Source of the DNA: Holothuria scabra
Taxonomy: Eukaryota; Echinodermata; Holothuroidea; Aspidochirotida; Holothuriidae
Direction: 5' to 3'
Assembly: GCA_037179385.1 (NCBI GenBank)
Contig: CM074188.1
Span: 25,313,318 to 25,377,317 of the forward strand
DNA: 64,000 nt
Part shown: piece by piece, positions 36,581-49,891 of the stretch
Numbering within the stretch: position 1 is the first letter of the stretch
How the letters are laid out: each line of letters starts with the position of its first letter
Translations under genes and position numbers: made by a program
Notes under the pieces: model-generated
Database searches by the model: none
What the model saw: only the letters and a program-made list of their open reading frames with translations
Told to the model about the DNA's origin: nothing

Positions 36581-39500
36581 ACAACCACCTCCAGGCTCAG
36601 TAAAGGACATATTTACGGAAGACAAAGTCACGCAAAAGATGCAATCCTTCGTTATATCATACATCAGTGTATAATGAAATAGCATGTGGTTTATTAAACC
36701 CATAATTTTGGCTGAGATGGTGATCTGTTTATCCATCGACTTCTTACATCGTACACTGTGCAAACCCTTGTTGTTTCAATGATGTATTATCTCTCTGAAT
36801 TTTCAGATTGTATGCCTACCTAGCTTTACCAAAGCAACCATTTTAGTATTTCCCTGTGGGACTCCTTCATAAGTTCATTTAAAAATCACTATCGTTCCGT
36901 TTCTGAATTATGTGTATCCGCATGAAAGAAAACTCATTAATTATGCAAACCTTTTGATATGCAAACACCTAGCTTACCTTTTTTGGACGTGGAACTACAT
37001 CCATAATGCATGAGCCTGAAAACTATTTTGTTTTAAGCAGATTTGGAAGAATTCAGTGTCACATAGCGTACGAAATGAATTTCGAAGAATTCGAGGTAAC
37101 TGATTTTCGTAAAATTTGTCATAAAAGGATCTCAGACACTCGGCCGTTATCTCTTGAGTTTAGAGGTTTCAAGAGATGTTTTTGTGAGTTAAGTAATAAA
37201 CGATGTATTGGCTGTTTGTTGAAGATGTATTGATGATGAAAATGTATTTTAAGCTGATTGTAAATATTTCAAGGCTATCACTGACCTCTCAGTCTTGTAA
37301 ATCCGTCCATATCAAATGTCTTCAAATTCATTTGTTTTATATTTATACAATGCAAAACCGTTCTGTTCTATAAGTGAATGGTGTAATGATCTTCCGTTCA
37401 ACTTTCAAAATTGGGCACTTTGTGTGTAGATATGCCGTCCTTCGAATAAAAATTTAACAAAAATAATTAAAATCTTGAACTAATTAGAATTCCGTTTTTT
37501 GTGTTCATTTGTGTTTAGACTAATTTTGATTTTAAGCCACCTCCCCCTTATTTTTTTGGTCATTTTCGATCAAGTTCACAAACATGCGCTCAAACTTATT
37601 CAGGTCATCATTTCGCCATCTAAATATAGGGTCATACTTGAAATTTACTTCAGTATGAGGTTTCTTCCTGCAGCTCCCTGCGCGTAGAAACACTCAGTTG
37701 AGTGTTTCTTGTGTGTTTGGCCTTGGACACAGTCGAAATGAAAAGTCTCAGCTGGAAGAATCGAAGATTTTTAATCAAGGTGCCTATTGTAATTTTAGCC
37801 TTGTAACCAGTAGAATTGTCCCTTTCAGTGTGTTTTCTACATCATATTGCTTCACACATACTATTTGCGTGCCTGCCCAACATCCCGGAAGCAGAGCAGT
37901 GGGCGGTCGATCCCAAGCCTTGAGCTTAAAGAGGGCTCAGTCTAGCAAACCAAACGCGTGTCTAGCCCGCGGCAAGAATGCATGAGATCTATGACGCATA
38001 GCCAAATATACTTTGCCTTACTGAACGACTTGAACCACTTGACGCAAAGGTATTGTGTATTGTGCTGACACGATACCTCGGGGCCCGTCATGACCTTCCC
38101 GGCTAGTGGGGCACACAACTTGTCTCCACCTGCGCCAACTTGGCTTTCAGAACGCTGCTTGTACCATAAGAACCACGAATCTGCTGAAGTTGTTGTAAGA
38201 GGGCCCCTTAGTTTTAATTTTAATAGTATTAGTCACTGACCAGTGACCAACATATCTGTGGTCAAGTTGGGTCAAGCAATGATTTGCCAAGTCCGCTAAT
38301 GGTGATTGCTGATCCATGCATTAATTTGTTCGCTTCCTCCAATTGCTGCTTACTCTCAAATCACTGTAGTCAGAATAGCCTGTGGCATGACAAGGGGCCT
38401 ATCTGGACTGTATATAGCAATCCCCGGCAATGATGTGCAACTTGTTTCTGCAGTAAATCCACCATGTTATTGAACAAAATGGATAAAACGAGTGACTGAT
38501 GCGAGGAAAACCTCTGAAAGATGGTTGTGTTTCCTCTCACACTATAGGAACCGTTATTTATGTACCTCCAAAGTTTAGGGAAGGAGGCATGTCTCGTCTC
38601 AAGATAAAAATCTATGTATTGTTTTCATTTGAAAGTGATAGGAAAGTCTCGGAGTCTGAAAAGCTAAGGGAATCTATACACCCACGAAAATAATGAATTG
38701 AGTTGATAAAATGGGAATCGGGTTCAAGTGCAAAGAAGTAAGACTCATACTAGTTTTAATTCTGCAAATCTAAAATTAGCTTTAGCAAAAACAAAGTATT
38801 CTGGAGACTGTACAAACAATGATGCACCCAATGGAAGGCTCGTTGAGGGGTGGGGGGTGCCACGAGACTGAAGGTCCGCAACACCGCAAAGCAAAAATGG
38901 TTCCATGATACAGAGGGACTTCGAGACCGAAATGAACATGAGACAAGATTCCCGATGCCGAAAGTTGTAAAAGACTACTGCTCAAAACGAATATTATGTA
39001 AGGTTTGTGAGAACGAAGATGAGCTTGGGTACGACGAGACCAGGCGAAAGCGGGGAAAAATCCTTCAGAATTATGAAGTCTTGCCTAGTTTAACCTAATC
39101 TTTTTTCAGTCTCGCCCACCTTTTTGTTTTTCAGTCTCGCGATCCCCTTGGCTTCGTGAACCCTTTTTGTTCTTCAGTTCATAACGTCGGTCTGAAAAAC
39201 CGTCGCTCTCGTATGCCGAGAAATCCTGCATTCTATCCAAGGTGACGCAAAGTTTGCAGGAGAATGTGCGGTATTTGACCACATACTTCCATTATGAAGT
39301 CCGATCCCCCCACCCTCTACACCAAACACACACACACACACTAACTGGGCGGATGTGCACTCTGCCATGCGCCTATACATTAGCTTTGAAATGCCTTAAA
39401 TTTGGAATTTTATCAAAACTATTGTCACATTGCGATATTTGCCGTCAGTTGCGGAATATTCAGTTTCAATTAGAGAATACAGTAAATGTGTCAGTCCTAC

Positions 39501-40257
39501 TTACACAATTTTGTAAATGTATACCTCTCTTTCCTATGGTAGTAGCCCAGAACCAAACAAGGAAGGCCTGCAACTGCGCCCTGGACCAACCGACACAGTT
39601 TCCTTTCAATAAGGACTTTAGTCGGTCCCGAAGATGAAGTCCTGACTAAACGCATGTCTACATTTGACGGGAATCCCCTTCTCAGCAATAAGTATGGATC
39701 TAATGACCTCCGTATATGATGTATTTTGTGTATAATTGAATAGTTACGGTATAGTATAGGTCTTATAGTCTGTACTGCCAACGTTCTGGTACATATTGTA
39801 CATTTTAAATATGTTTAACCTTTCTTCGAACATTCAATCCTTGTCAGTCCAATCAAAATCGATACTGAGTAATTACCACAAATTAAGAAGTGAAATATTC
39901 GAAGCCGCAGACGTCTGAAGTTACCTCATGTTAAACATTCTTGCCACGCTGCTAAGCTTTATAATTTACCAGAAGGTACCCTAGACATATTCCGAACTTT
40001 TTTTACTAGGTGGAAGATTACAAGGTGATAGTGCTGAGTTAGGGTCCACCAGTAATTGCTTCCGGAAATTCGTCACGTTCTCTCATATTGTTGAGCTAGC
40101 CTTAAAGTAATTTAATTTTCCTCTGTGGCATGTGATCGAGATCCCACTTGTCAGTAATTATTTCTATCAACTCAGGTAAGTAAACGCAGATTTCAAAGAT
40201 AAGCTTGTATAATGTCACAAAACCCTGGGAGATGTTCTTTACAAACAGAATCATTAA
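36581..40257. other. Intergenic DNA, no gene seen
   Basis: CpG-normal DNA. Open frames of up to 131 codons (39242-39637) and 82 codons (38850-39098) lack recognisable motifs, splice support or compositional bias. A (CA)n run lies near 39328-39341. No RNA gene recognised. Confidence 0.4.
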
Positions 40258-41022
40258 AGGTAGTGTGACATGGCAGCAAAAAATACTGACTTAGATAAGG
40301 AGTTAGCTTTCCTTAGCAAAAATCACTTGGAATTATGTCAGTATTTTTAACGGTTCACAAGATATACCTCTTTAAAGTTTGAATGTTTCTGAAGCAACCT
40401 GTAGCTTATGCTAAAATAATGATGTGCAGTGTTGCACAGTGTTGACATTTCTTTTGTTAACCCTTTATTATTTATCTCTTAATTGCTCAGCAGAAAGTTA
40501 ATGGTGTGGTAATTGATACTGACGATTTTCAAGGACATAATATAAACTTTCAAAATAAAACCGTCAGGAAAAACTATGTTACAACTGTCCTTGAAATGAA
40601 GATTGTAAAAACAAAGGTTAACATTAGCCATATATGGTATGTCCCTTCCATGACATCACAAGATTTGCATATTAAGCTCATATTTATAAATGATAAAGTG
40701 CAAATCAGAAATTGCTCTGTGAAATGGTCAATATTTTACAGATATTGATGGAAATTGCGGCTATGGTTTTGGTTTTGGATGCTTCCGACATCAATGACCC
40801 AGTTTTGTCATTTTCATGTCACACGACCTTTAAGGAATTAGCTTCCCAAAGCAAAAATAATTTGGAATTATGTCAGTATTTTCTACGGTTCTCAAGATAA
40901 ACCTTTTTTTTTTTGCTTATGCTAAAATAATTAGGTGGAGTGTTGCGCAGTGTTGATATTTCTTTTGTTAACCCTATAATTATTTCTTAATTACTCATCA
41001 GAGGTGTTTATGGTTTAGTAAT

Positions 41023-41327
41023 TTAAAGGCAGTCATTCGTCACCCCAAACTACAGTTTCAGTATACATATATCAGAACTCTCAATTGGTACAGCTCTTTG
41101 ATTGGCATCACATTCAAATAATGCTTCATGGCTAAATTACACAGCATGGGCACTGAGAGTGTCTTGATTACACATTATGGACTTGTATGGCCACTGGGAC
41201 AAGCCATGAAGCAATAAACTAATATTGTGTCTGGATAAAGATGAGTTTTAGATAAATGTGGGAGGGGCTAGAAGTAAGTAAGTTGGGAGAATTGGAACTG
41301 TTTGGGATGATGAAAATATGCCTTTAA
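41023..41327. mobile_element. TTAAAGG-type MITE family E, copy 1
   Basis: The ends are TTTAAAGGCA and TGCCTTTAA. It shares with 57367-57669 an inner TCACCCCAAACTAC, ATTGTGTCTGGATAAAGATGA (one base short in quote: GTGTCTGGA) and GGGAGAATTGG. It sits inside the second unit of the tandem dimer, whose sequence continues on both sides. Confidence 0.75.
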
Positions 41328-41514
41328 TGATACCGATGATTTTAAAGGACACAAGATAACTTTCAAATAAAACCTTCGGAACATAATAATGTTACAATTG
41401 TTCTTGAAATAAAAATTGCAAAAACAAAGGATAACAATAGCAATGTATGACATGCTCCTCCCTATAGCCCTAGACATCAAAAGATTACTATATTAAGCTC
41501 ATGTTTATGCTTTG

Positions 41515-41870
41515 TTAAAGGGAAATATTGCGTTTAAAATGTTCCAACATAGCGCTCAAAGAAAATGGCTAAAGACATTATCAAACCGTTCATTGTCAAC
41601 CATACTCCCCAGCAACAGCTTCATTTCCTCAAAATATTATGAACAAGAAGAGCTATGGAAGTTGCATCATTTGAAATTTTAAAAGTTTGGGTGACAAAAT
41701 TATTCTTGAACAACAAATAATTGAATTTCAATCTGAGGGAAACTTATTTTTTGGAAAGAAGACCACCATACTGCATTATTTTTAATCACTTTTTTATCAA
41801 TCAGTGTCAATAAATATTTTTTTTTTATAAAGAATGAAATTTTCTAGACAAAAGCAATATTTACCTTTAA
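41515..41870. mobile_element. TTAAAGG-type MITE family K, better copy
   Basis: The ends are TTAAAGGGAAATATTGC and, inverted, GCAATATTTACCTTTAA. It matches the decayed copy at 13122-13482 through CCAACATAGC, AAGAGCTATGGAAGTTGC and CACCATACTGCATTA. The TTAA-containing ends recall piggyBac-like targets but no autonomous partner is visible. Confidence 0.75.
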
Positions 41871-42010
41871 GGTTAAATCAGAAATTACCCTGTAAAATGG
41901 TCAATTTTTGACAGATTGTGATGAAAATTGCCACTGCAATGTTCTTGGTTTTTAATGCTTTTCACATCAAATACACAACTTTGCCATTTTCATGTCATAC
42001 GACTTCTAAA

Positions 42011-43236
42011 GTGCAAGGTTAGTCCCCCAAACTCATTTTGACACTAAAGCCAAACCACATATTCCTCTTTAAAGTATCGTTTACAATATTATGGTCACTC
42101 AATATGGAATTTCAAGGTAAACCAAGGCAAGATAAAATTTGGGGACATAATATCGTCACTTGACTCTCAAGAGCAATTTATGAAGTAGGATAGACTTCTT
42201 TATTAATTCATGTTGGATTGGTTGCATTGTCCCTTTAACCATGACGTAAATATGTTCCCCTTTATAGTTGACTCTGTAGTTTCAGAATCAAAACCGAAAA
42301 CCCCTAATGAAGTACTGGTTTCATTGTCATTGGCTCCAGTTAGCATGTTTGGTCTTAATCAGGTTTGTCCAACCTCTGGCGGTGACGGGCAACATGTAAT
42401 AGTTATTACGATGGACGAAGGGCGGCATGTTTAGTACTAATTTTTTCCAGATTTTTGTCCCAACTCCAAGGCACCGAAATGGAACCAACGAGCGCGAGGA
42501 ACATTGATTCATTTTCGTTTTTGATCGAACAGAAGGGTAAATTTTAGAAAAAAATTATTAATAATATTATTTTAATGTAGGCTACTCACTCAGCCTCGTC
42601 AATCAAAGATTGGAGTGGCTGATTATATCTCAGCTGAAGTTGTAGCCTAAAGTTGTCATCAATGAATCTGCTTACTGAAAAATTTGGCACTATGGATCAT
42701 TTCTGACGACCGGAGGGACGCCACCTTGTGGCGGGCCGGACAGTACGTGGCCTGGGGGTTGAAGGTTGGACAACCGTGGTCTGAATGCTGGACAAAGGAC
42801 AGCTCGCAAACAGGCAAAAAACGTCAATGCGGTAGTGGATAATTAACTGATAGCTCATAAAGTCTGTTTGTGTGATATTATTACAAGCCATGACACTGTC
42901 TCATTACTGGGAGGAGAATCAACTCCTTCTTAAAATTGATGAACCGTTTTCAAACAGCGCGTTCAGGGAGCTGCCATGCCCCTGCCTGATTTAAAGGCAA
43001 AATGCAGTTACCCAAATTTGGATCAGTGAAGTAGTCTGTCGTGTTTCATGATTGGCTCTTGAGACGGTCATGTGTCAATATTAGCTTTACTAAACTATGA
43101 AGTCCTGCAATACCATGAAAGATGCTTGGAAGCGTTAGGGATATGACTTAACAAGTAATAACGAATGCCCTACAGTCTGCTACGCAGGTAACCCCTGAAT
43201 GGGAAACTATGGGTAAAAGAAAGTGTCAAGGGTGAA
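42011..43236. other. Intergenic DNA, no gene seen
   Basis: A GC-rich stretch at 42705-42800 (CGACCGGAGGGACGCCACC and onward) stands out, but no copy, exon or RNA gene is recognised. Confidence 0.4.
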
Positions 43237-43490
43237 ACAATTTTTCTCGCGCAGAGCGGAACCTAAAGCAAAACGGAGTGGAGTGCAGGGGCAAAGCCGC
43301 GGTGGGGGTCCAGTTTAATCCCTGGAACTTACACCTCAGCATATCTCCGACTGATAATTAAGTCTCAGAAGAGGCATATTATTATTTTTCTCTGTTGACC
43401 TAGCTCCCGACTGACCTAACTTGGGAAGGGGTCAACTGGGTGGGAACGGACAAAGTATTTGAGGGGAATACCCCCCCCCTTTGTCCCCTT
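43237..43490 (+). repeat. G-rich dispersed family H, copy 1
   Basis: It contains CTCGCGCAGAGCGGAACC, then GCCGCGGTGGGGGTCCAG, AGAAGAGGCATATT, GACTGACCTAACTTGGG and a C9 run. It aligns loosely with 52690-52985, where GCAGCGCGAAAACGAG, CTCTGGAGAGATATAT and AACTGACCAAAATTGGG occur in the same order. Confidence 0.45.
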
Positions 43491-43492
43491 CT

Positions 43493-43717
43493 TATAGCAA
43501 CCGCCTCTCACGCGGAAGGCACGGGTTCTTTTCCCAGGTCGAGTCATACCAAAGACTCTAAAAATGGGACCTACTGCCGTTGTGCGTGATGCTCCGCATA
43601 CGCAATGGAGCATGGAAAATAAGTCAGAGAGCCACTACTGAAAAAAGGCTGTGACCGGCTCGCCTTGAACCAATTGGTTGGAAACTGGGCCGTTAAACTC
43701 TATCTAACTTACTAACC
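43493..43717 (+). repeat. SINE family A copy
   Basis: It starts with a decayed tRNA-like region (CACGGGTTCTTTTCCCAGG). The body is clear: GTGATGCTCCGCATACGCAA, GGCTGTGACCGGCTCGCC, GGTTGGAAACTGGGCCG. The tail is CTATCTAACTTACTAACC. Many CpGs are intact. Confidence 0.78.
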
Positions 43718-44161
43718 AACTATAGCGTCGCCACTTAATACTAGCCGCGTTTTATGCGAGGTGAAGTCATGCTTATGTAGGCGGGAGAACTTTGTAAAAA
43801 TTGGTTCATCTTCCTTTCAGCTAGTTGAGAATGCAACCACTCATGACTGACAAGTCTAGTATTCAAAATTTTGAAATAGATCGGACCGAGGATTAAGGTA
43901 AGTCTGTCTCACAAGATCGCCACTATTATCTGGGGCATTGCGGACCAGAAATTTTCTGGATAATTTTACCTCCAGATCGCCAGAGATCTCCCTTCAAGGG
44001 AGTTCCTGGAAGAAGTATTCTCAGTGTTTGTTTAGGATAAAAACCCAAAAGGCTTCTTTTTCTTAACAATATTGGTAGGTTGCAACATGAGATAGCGTCC
44101 GTCCCGTACTCAGTACACTTTAATAATATCTGGTGAAATTTTACCACATTCCTTGTCAGTA

Positions 44162-44331
44162 TAGCACCTCACAAAATCCTGGTTAATTAATCAGGTTGTT
44201 TTATTAAAATTAACGAAGAAACTGGTTAAAAACTAAACGAATAGCCAGTTATTTGGTTAAATTCACCATTGCAATGGTCAACGTGACCATGATTTCATGG
44301 TAAAAAAATAACCAGGATAGTGTAGGTGCTA
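44162..44331. mobile_element. Small inverted-repeat element (about 170 bp)
   Basis: The left arm TAGCACCTCACAAAATCCTG and right arm CAGGATAGTGTAGGTGCTA pair over about 23 bp. Interior GGTTA and CAATGGTCA-type words also pair. No coding capacity; no target duplication is certain. Confidence 0.65.
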
Positions 44332-46137
44332 AATCAACACGGACCTGGTAAAAATTTCACCAGGCGTTTTTTAGAGTGTAACGTTCTCAAAATGGTTGCA
44401 CTACCAAGTCGTTTTATTAACAAAATAACTACTAACACTGATATCGGAAATGAAATGAATTTTCAGTACCGTGAAGGGAACTTGACATTTTGAAGGCAAC
44501 GAATCTCTTACTTCTGCTCAATAAAGTTTTTTTCCTGTCACTCCCTAGGTTACCCCTTTAAATCAGGCTCTAACGAACCTGGATATAGGCTATTCCAAAT
44601 TACTGCATTTTTAACTATTTAACTTAAGATTTCGGTCCACCGTCACTGTGTTTATCGTTACCTGATGAAAGAAACTCACTTGAGAAGAATCTAATAGAAA
44701 CATAGTTCACGGCCACGCCTTTTGTGTGTGTAGAGAGGTGGTGGGGGGGGGGGTCCTTTTGTGAGTCCGCCCGGCTTCCGTTGTCAGTTAATGTATACAT
44801 GGTAACCGTAAATTACCAGACACACTTTTGTTTGGAGCGAGGGGGTGCCGTGCACGTGAGCCTCCTTCAGGCCTTCATTGGTTTAAGTTTGTTACCACAT
44901 TTTATTATTTGGTTTCCTTTATTAAATATATTCATATTACAAACGACTATATTGTTTTACTGACCGCGACCTTGTACGGCCTTATTTAGCACATCCCATT
45001 TTTAAGACATGTAATTTATAATGCATTTCTGCAGAGCAAGCAGTTTTTCATAAATCGTTTTTAAAATACTCCTGCATTGTGTATGAGACGATTCAGAGCG
45101 ACGTTTCTTTTAAATCTTTTGGATGTCATCTCATTCACACACGAAAGTAATCGTTATAATGTTTTATGGGAGATTTGACATTTCTTTAATTGATTGACAG
45201 TAACAGAAATTAAAATACTCCAAAAGTTACGTAACATTTGGGGTTGGCTAACAGGCCAGTCAAGCATGTGTTTATTGCTTTTCACGCAGTGGGAACACAA
45301 CGAAAATATATGAGGGCACAAGTCACATACCAGTTATACCCCGCGCATCGGCTTTGATTTAGTAGAGTGGTAGAAGCAACGTCTTATCTTTTTTTACGCA
45401 TATCTTTTTTTTTATTTTTTGATTAGGCCTATCATTAGGTGTTAGTGCTAAACCAAAATGTTTGGCTGATAGCTGCTTTCTTGATTTTCATCCATGCATG
45501 ACGACATTTCCAAGAAATGCATTAAATTTTGTCTCCACGTACTTAATAATGTTATCGACATATTTCTTTTCAATCTAAGCTACTTAGGGCTTAATTCACG
45601 TTCTAATCACTATGATGTGTCCACATGCACAAATGATATACTTTAAATTTTAAAGTCTGGCTATCAATTCAATTGACATTCCCAAATAAAATTAAAGGAA
45701 TGAAATTAAACTAAATGAGTGCAAGTATTGCCTTATTGTTTATTTTTTTCTATTCTTTTCACCGAACTACGTTTGTTGTTGGCCATTTTATGATAGCCTA
45801 GTTTGCATACCTTTTAATTTCAAGGCTCGAAAAGTTTGAAACAATTCAAATTGACAATTAATGTTGTAAAACTTTAAAACGTTTTATATTTCTTGGGTTC
45901 AAAACGTGTATGCAGCAGAAACAAGTGAAAAGTGACTGTCAAGGTGCCAGGGACGTCGGTGCTTATCCAAATATCTTTCTCTTTTCACATTCTTTACCAG
46001 ATTTTTTTTCTTTGGTCACGTGACGTAAATTATTTGTGAAGCCATAACTTAAATATTAGGCATGAAAATAATTTCTGTTTTTCGTAGCTATTTCATGTCA
46101 TATGGTCCTCAATAACACAGTCCAGGTACCTTGCATT
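44332..46137. other. Intergenic DNA, no gene seen
   Basis: A G10 run at about 44741-44750; otherwise no exon, RNA gene or repeat copy recognised. Confidence 0.4.
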
Positions 46138-46391
46138 TGGTTAGATTGGTTAAATGGAGTTTTACGGCTCAGTTTCCAACCGATTGACGTAAGTCGAGCC
46201 GGTTACGGCTTTTTTCCAGTTGTGGCTCACTGGCTTGCTTTCCCTACTCCATTGCTTATGCTGAGCACCAAGCACAATGGCAGTATAGGTTTCATTTTTA
46301 AAGTCTTCGGTATGAACCAGGACTCGAGGTCCGACCTCCCGAATGCAAGTCTGCATGATGCTCTAACCACTTGACCAAGCAGTCGGTGTTG
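46138..46391 (-). repeat. Full-length SINE family A copy, reference copy for the window
   Basis: On the minus strand it begins with a tRNA-like head. The A box TGGTCAAGTGGTTAGAGCATC is at 46377-46357, and a B-box-like CTCGAGTCCTGG follows. Next come the linker CATACCGAAGACTTTAAAAA, the body GTGCTTGGTGCTCAGCATAA, and the 3' region CTGAGCCGTAAAACTCC with an AATCTAACC tail. It shows the complete layout: tRNA head, unique body, (TAAC)-type tail. Confidence 0.85.
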
Positions 46392-46687
46392 CATATGTGT
46401 TATTATATGAAGATGTCTTGTAATATTGTGCTATAATACATCGTGTATATTGTGCTATAATACATCGTTATAGAAAGTACTCTCGCCATTAGCAGCCACA
46501 AAATAATATCTCACACCCTATGAAGAAGTTGCTATAGCTTCGCCCCTGACTTTTACTCCTAGAGGATCATTCAGAGTAGTTACGAATGTAGTTAAAAATG
46601 AGTTCAGAATATCGTCAATTTTTTCAGTTTTACCATTTAAGTACAACCGCAGAGACGGGTAGTTTCTTTCGTGGTCTCATTGTTACC

Positions 46688-46862
46688 TAGCCCCCGGGTG
46701 TTGTAGAATATACTCACGGTATCCCTGCCTGTCTATAAGAGGCGACTAAAGGGAAGACTTTAACTGTATTTGAAACCGTACTTCAAGTTTTTCCTTACAA
46801 ATTTTATTTAGCTGACACCGTATGACGTATTTGTGTTGGTGCGTCGTTAAATCCCATTTAAT
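46688..46862 (+). repeat. SINE family B copy
   Basis: GTAGAATATACTCACGGTAT and AAGAGGCGACTAAAGGGAAG give the core. TTGTGTTGGTGCGTCGTTAA and ATCCCATTTAATTTAC give the 3' end. CpGs are intact compared with the intronic copy at 8098-8335, which has GGTGACT and GTGTCATT at the same places. Confidence 0.7.
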
Positions 46863-47138
46863 TTACGGTCGTTGTCTTATGAAGGCTACGATTTACTTTC
46901 AGAATTTCAAATTAAAAGATTGAAATTAGGGACGGATCTAAACTTAAGGCTGAATATTTACTCCGAAAGAGTAAGCAAGATTCTGTTCTTTTGGATTTTT
47001 CACTACAGTCAATTTGGTCTATAATTTCGCTCTAGAAATATATTTTTTCCATTTTAAAGGTTTTAGGGAGTATCAATGCCGTTATGATCACCGTAATCGT
47101 ATAGGGTGTTTAAAGGTAAAATTGTGGTCCACTAATTT

Positions 47139-47933
47139 TCGATCTTTATAGCTATCAAGTTTGGGATATTCATGTACAAATTTCATAATGGTCTACTACC
47201 TGAAACCTTTGATTCGTTTTTTGCATACAATTGCGACTTCCACAATTATAACACCCGGTCAAAAAACTCTATACATGTAGATTATTCTAGGACAAAACTT
47301 AACCAATCTCAAATTCGCAGTCGTGGAGCTTTCCTCTGGAATTCACTTCCAAGTGTAATTAAAAACTCTAAATCCTTCAAGATGCATCATTTTAAAACAT
47401 CACTCAAGCGTTATGTCCAAACTTCATTAAACAAATTTAGCTAGCTTTTTCAAACCTATTTTGACCCATTGCTCTTATTCTTCTCAAGGAATTATCATCG
47501 TAATTTCATAACGTATTGCTTCGAAACATGCATTTCATGTAAATAAGCGCTTTGTTTCTGCTAAATCAAATGTATATTTGTGCATAATTTGTTCCGCAAT
47601 TTCATCAATTTCATTTATTTCCTTTCTGTTCCTACTCTTTGTTCCTTAGTTGATGGTGTGTTGTCGTTATACCAGTTGTCTTATATTTTTTTCCTTTCTA
47701 AAAGGGATCAGACTGGAAAAGCAAGTTCTGATTCCTCTACCCTATCACATCTAACTTTTAGTATTGTTAACTTTAAACCTGTTTAAGTCAGCTTCGAAGT
47801 TTTTCAAAGTATTACAAAGCATTTCCACTTCTCCAAAATGTTCTTTTGTTCGATTCCTAATTACATTATAACATAATCTGTTTTGTTGTACGTGTTTATG
47901 GTACGGAAATAAACTTGAAACTTGAAACTTAAG
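47139..47933 (+). pseudogene. 5'-truncated LINE (CR1/jockey-like), C-terminal end of ORF2 and 3' tail
   Basis: An open frame runs from about 47139 to TAG at 47442-47444. It encodes the C-terminal segment typical of jockey/CR1-like ORF2 proteins: FMYKFHNGLLPETF, then NYNTRSK, RSRGAFLWNSLPS and FKTSLKRYV. A 3' UTR of about 490 bp follows and ends with AATAAACTTGAAACTTGAAA, a heptamer tail instead of poly-A. Endonuclease and reverse transcriptase domains are absent, so the copy is dead on arrival. Confidence 0.8.
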
Positions 47934-48965
47934 ACGTTGCTTCCGGTTAGAGAGTTGGTATGCACATTTTATGGTTCAAATATTGCCAAGACATTTCAGG
48001 CTAAATACTTGGTTCATTACTACAAGAATGAAGTGTCTTTCTATCCCTCCCATTAGTATTTCATCCAGACAATACGAAGTTAAAATTCAAACATTCACTC
48101 ATTGCTAGTTGCATTAGTTTTCTTCTTAACACTGTAAATACCTCATCTGTCAGTATCTCATGAATAAGGTGTACGTCAGTGAGCCCTTATGTATTTGCTA
48201 CTAATAGGATAAACCACAAAGATAAGACCGATATTTAATACAGTAATACGTCCAGCCATTCAGTTTGATAACATTTATAAAAGGGAGTCTAAAAATTTCG
48301 CCTCTTCTAACGATAAGAAATACCTCTAAATGTATCGTTTCCATAAAGCGGATTATTGAGTTACGTCTTTTGGGATAAGATGCAGAGCTAGCACCTCTCT
48401 GCTAATGGCTATTCACGACCTTTTTCCAACGAGAAAGAATCTAACTTCCATTTGCCAAGCAAAGGGATACACTGGGGAGTACGAAATCACAGATAGCTCT
48501 TCTCGCCTACTATAACCTAGACGACGTTCAATTTTCACATCAAAAAGGGACAAAATAACTTCTCGCCGTAAGTCACAGCTAAAGCGAAAAAGACCTTTTT
48601 GAAATAAAAAACTCTTCCATTAGACCTAAACGACGGGAATACTGGATTCGATGAGACAAGTGTTGTGGCTTCCGTCGCTCGTCCATCGTTGAATGACTCT
48701 CCGATAGGCCCTAGAGAAGGTTTTTAAGTTTTAATAAAAATCGCATGGCCATGTATATATTTACCCAAAACAGTCTTGATGGAGAGCATGGTGTGAGTAC
48801 ACGTGTGACAAAATCCACGGCGCCCCGCCCATCCCCGCTATGGATAGACCTAACCCCACCTCACATGCATGCAGGTACGATCCTACGTAAATATGCTACG
48901 TCCAAAGTCGACCAACATATTTAAACTGTGTGCATGGTATAAGACCAGTATACGGTGGCTATAGA
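47934..48965. other. Intergenic DNA, no gene seen
   Basis: CpG-normal DNA with no recognisable exon, RNA gene or repeat copy. Confidence 0.4.
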
Positions 48966-49872
<907 letters not shown>

Positions 49873-49891
49873 AAACGATGGACGGTTTCTG

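Larger units (their letters stand above)
40258..42010 (+). repeat. Tandem dimer of a 535-bp unit, second copy split by two MITEs
   Basis: TTGGAATTATGTCAGTATTT occurs at 40328 and again about 535 bp later near 40862. It is followed in both by GCTTATGCTAAAATAAT and by CAGTGTTGA-ATTTCTTTTG. The first unit continues to TTTTCATGTCACACGAC at about 40811. The second stops at 41022 (MITE E), resumes at 41328 (GATGATTTTAAAGGACACAA), stops again at 41515 (MITE K) and resumes at 41871, ending with TTTTCATGTCATACGAC at about 41988. Non-coding, satellite-like. Confidence 0.75.

Noticed and set aside
38850..39637. Open frames of 82 and 131 codons in the intergenic part
   Set aside because: No conserved motif, no matching splice sites or repeats with coding content; lengths are within chance for CpG-normal, moderately GC DNA.
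46357..46391. tRNA gene
   Set aside because: A and B boxes are present but the rest does not fold as a tRNA and the same head recurs at 6.15 and 50.1 kb joined to the same body, so it is a SINE promoter.
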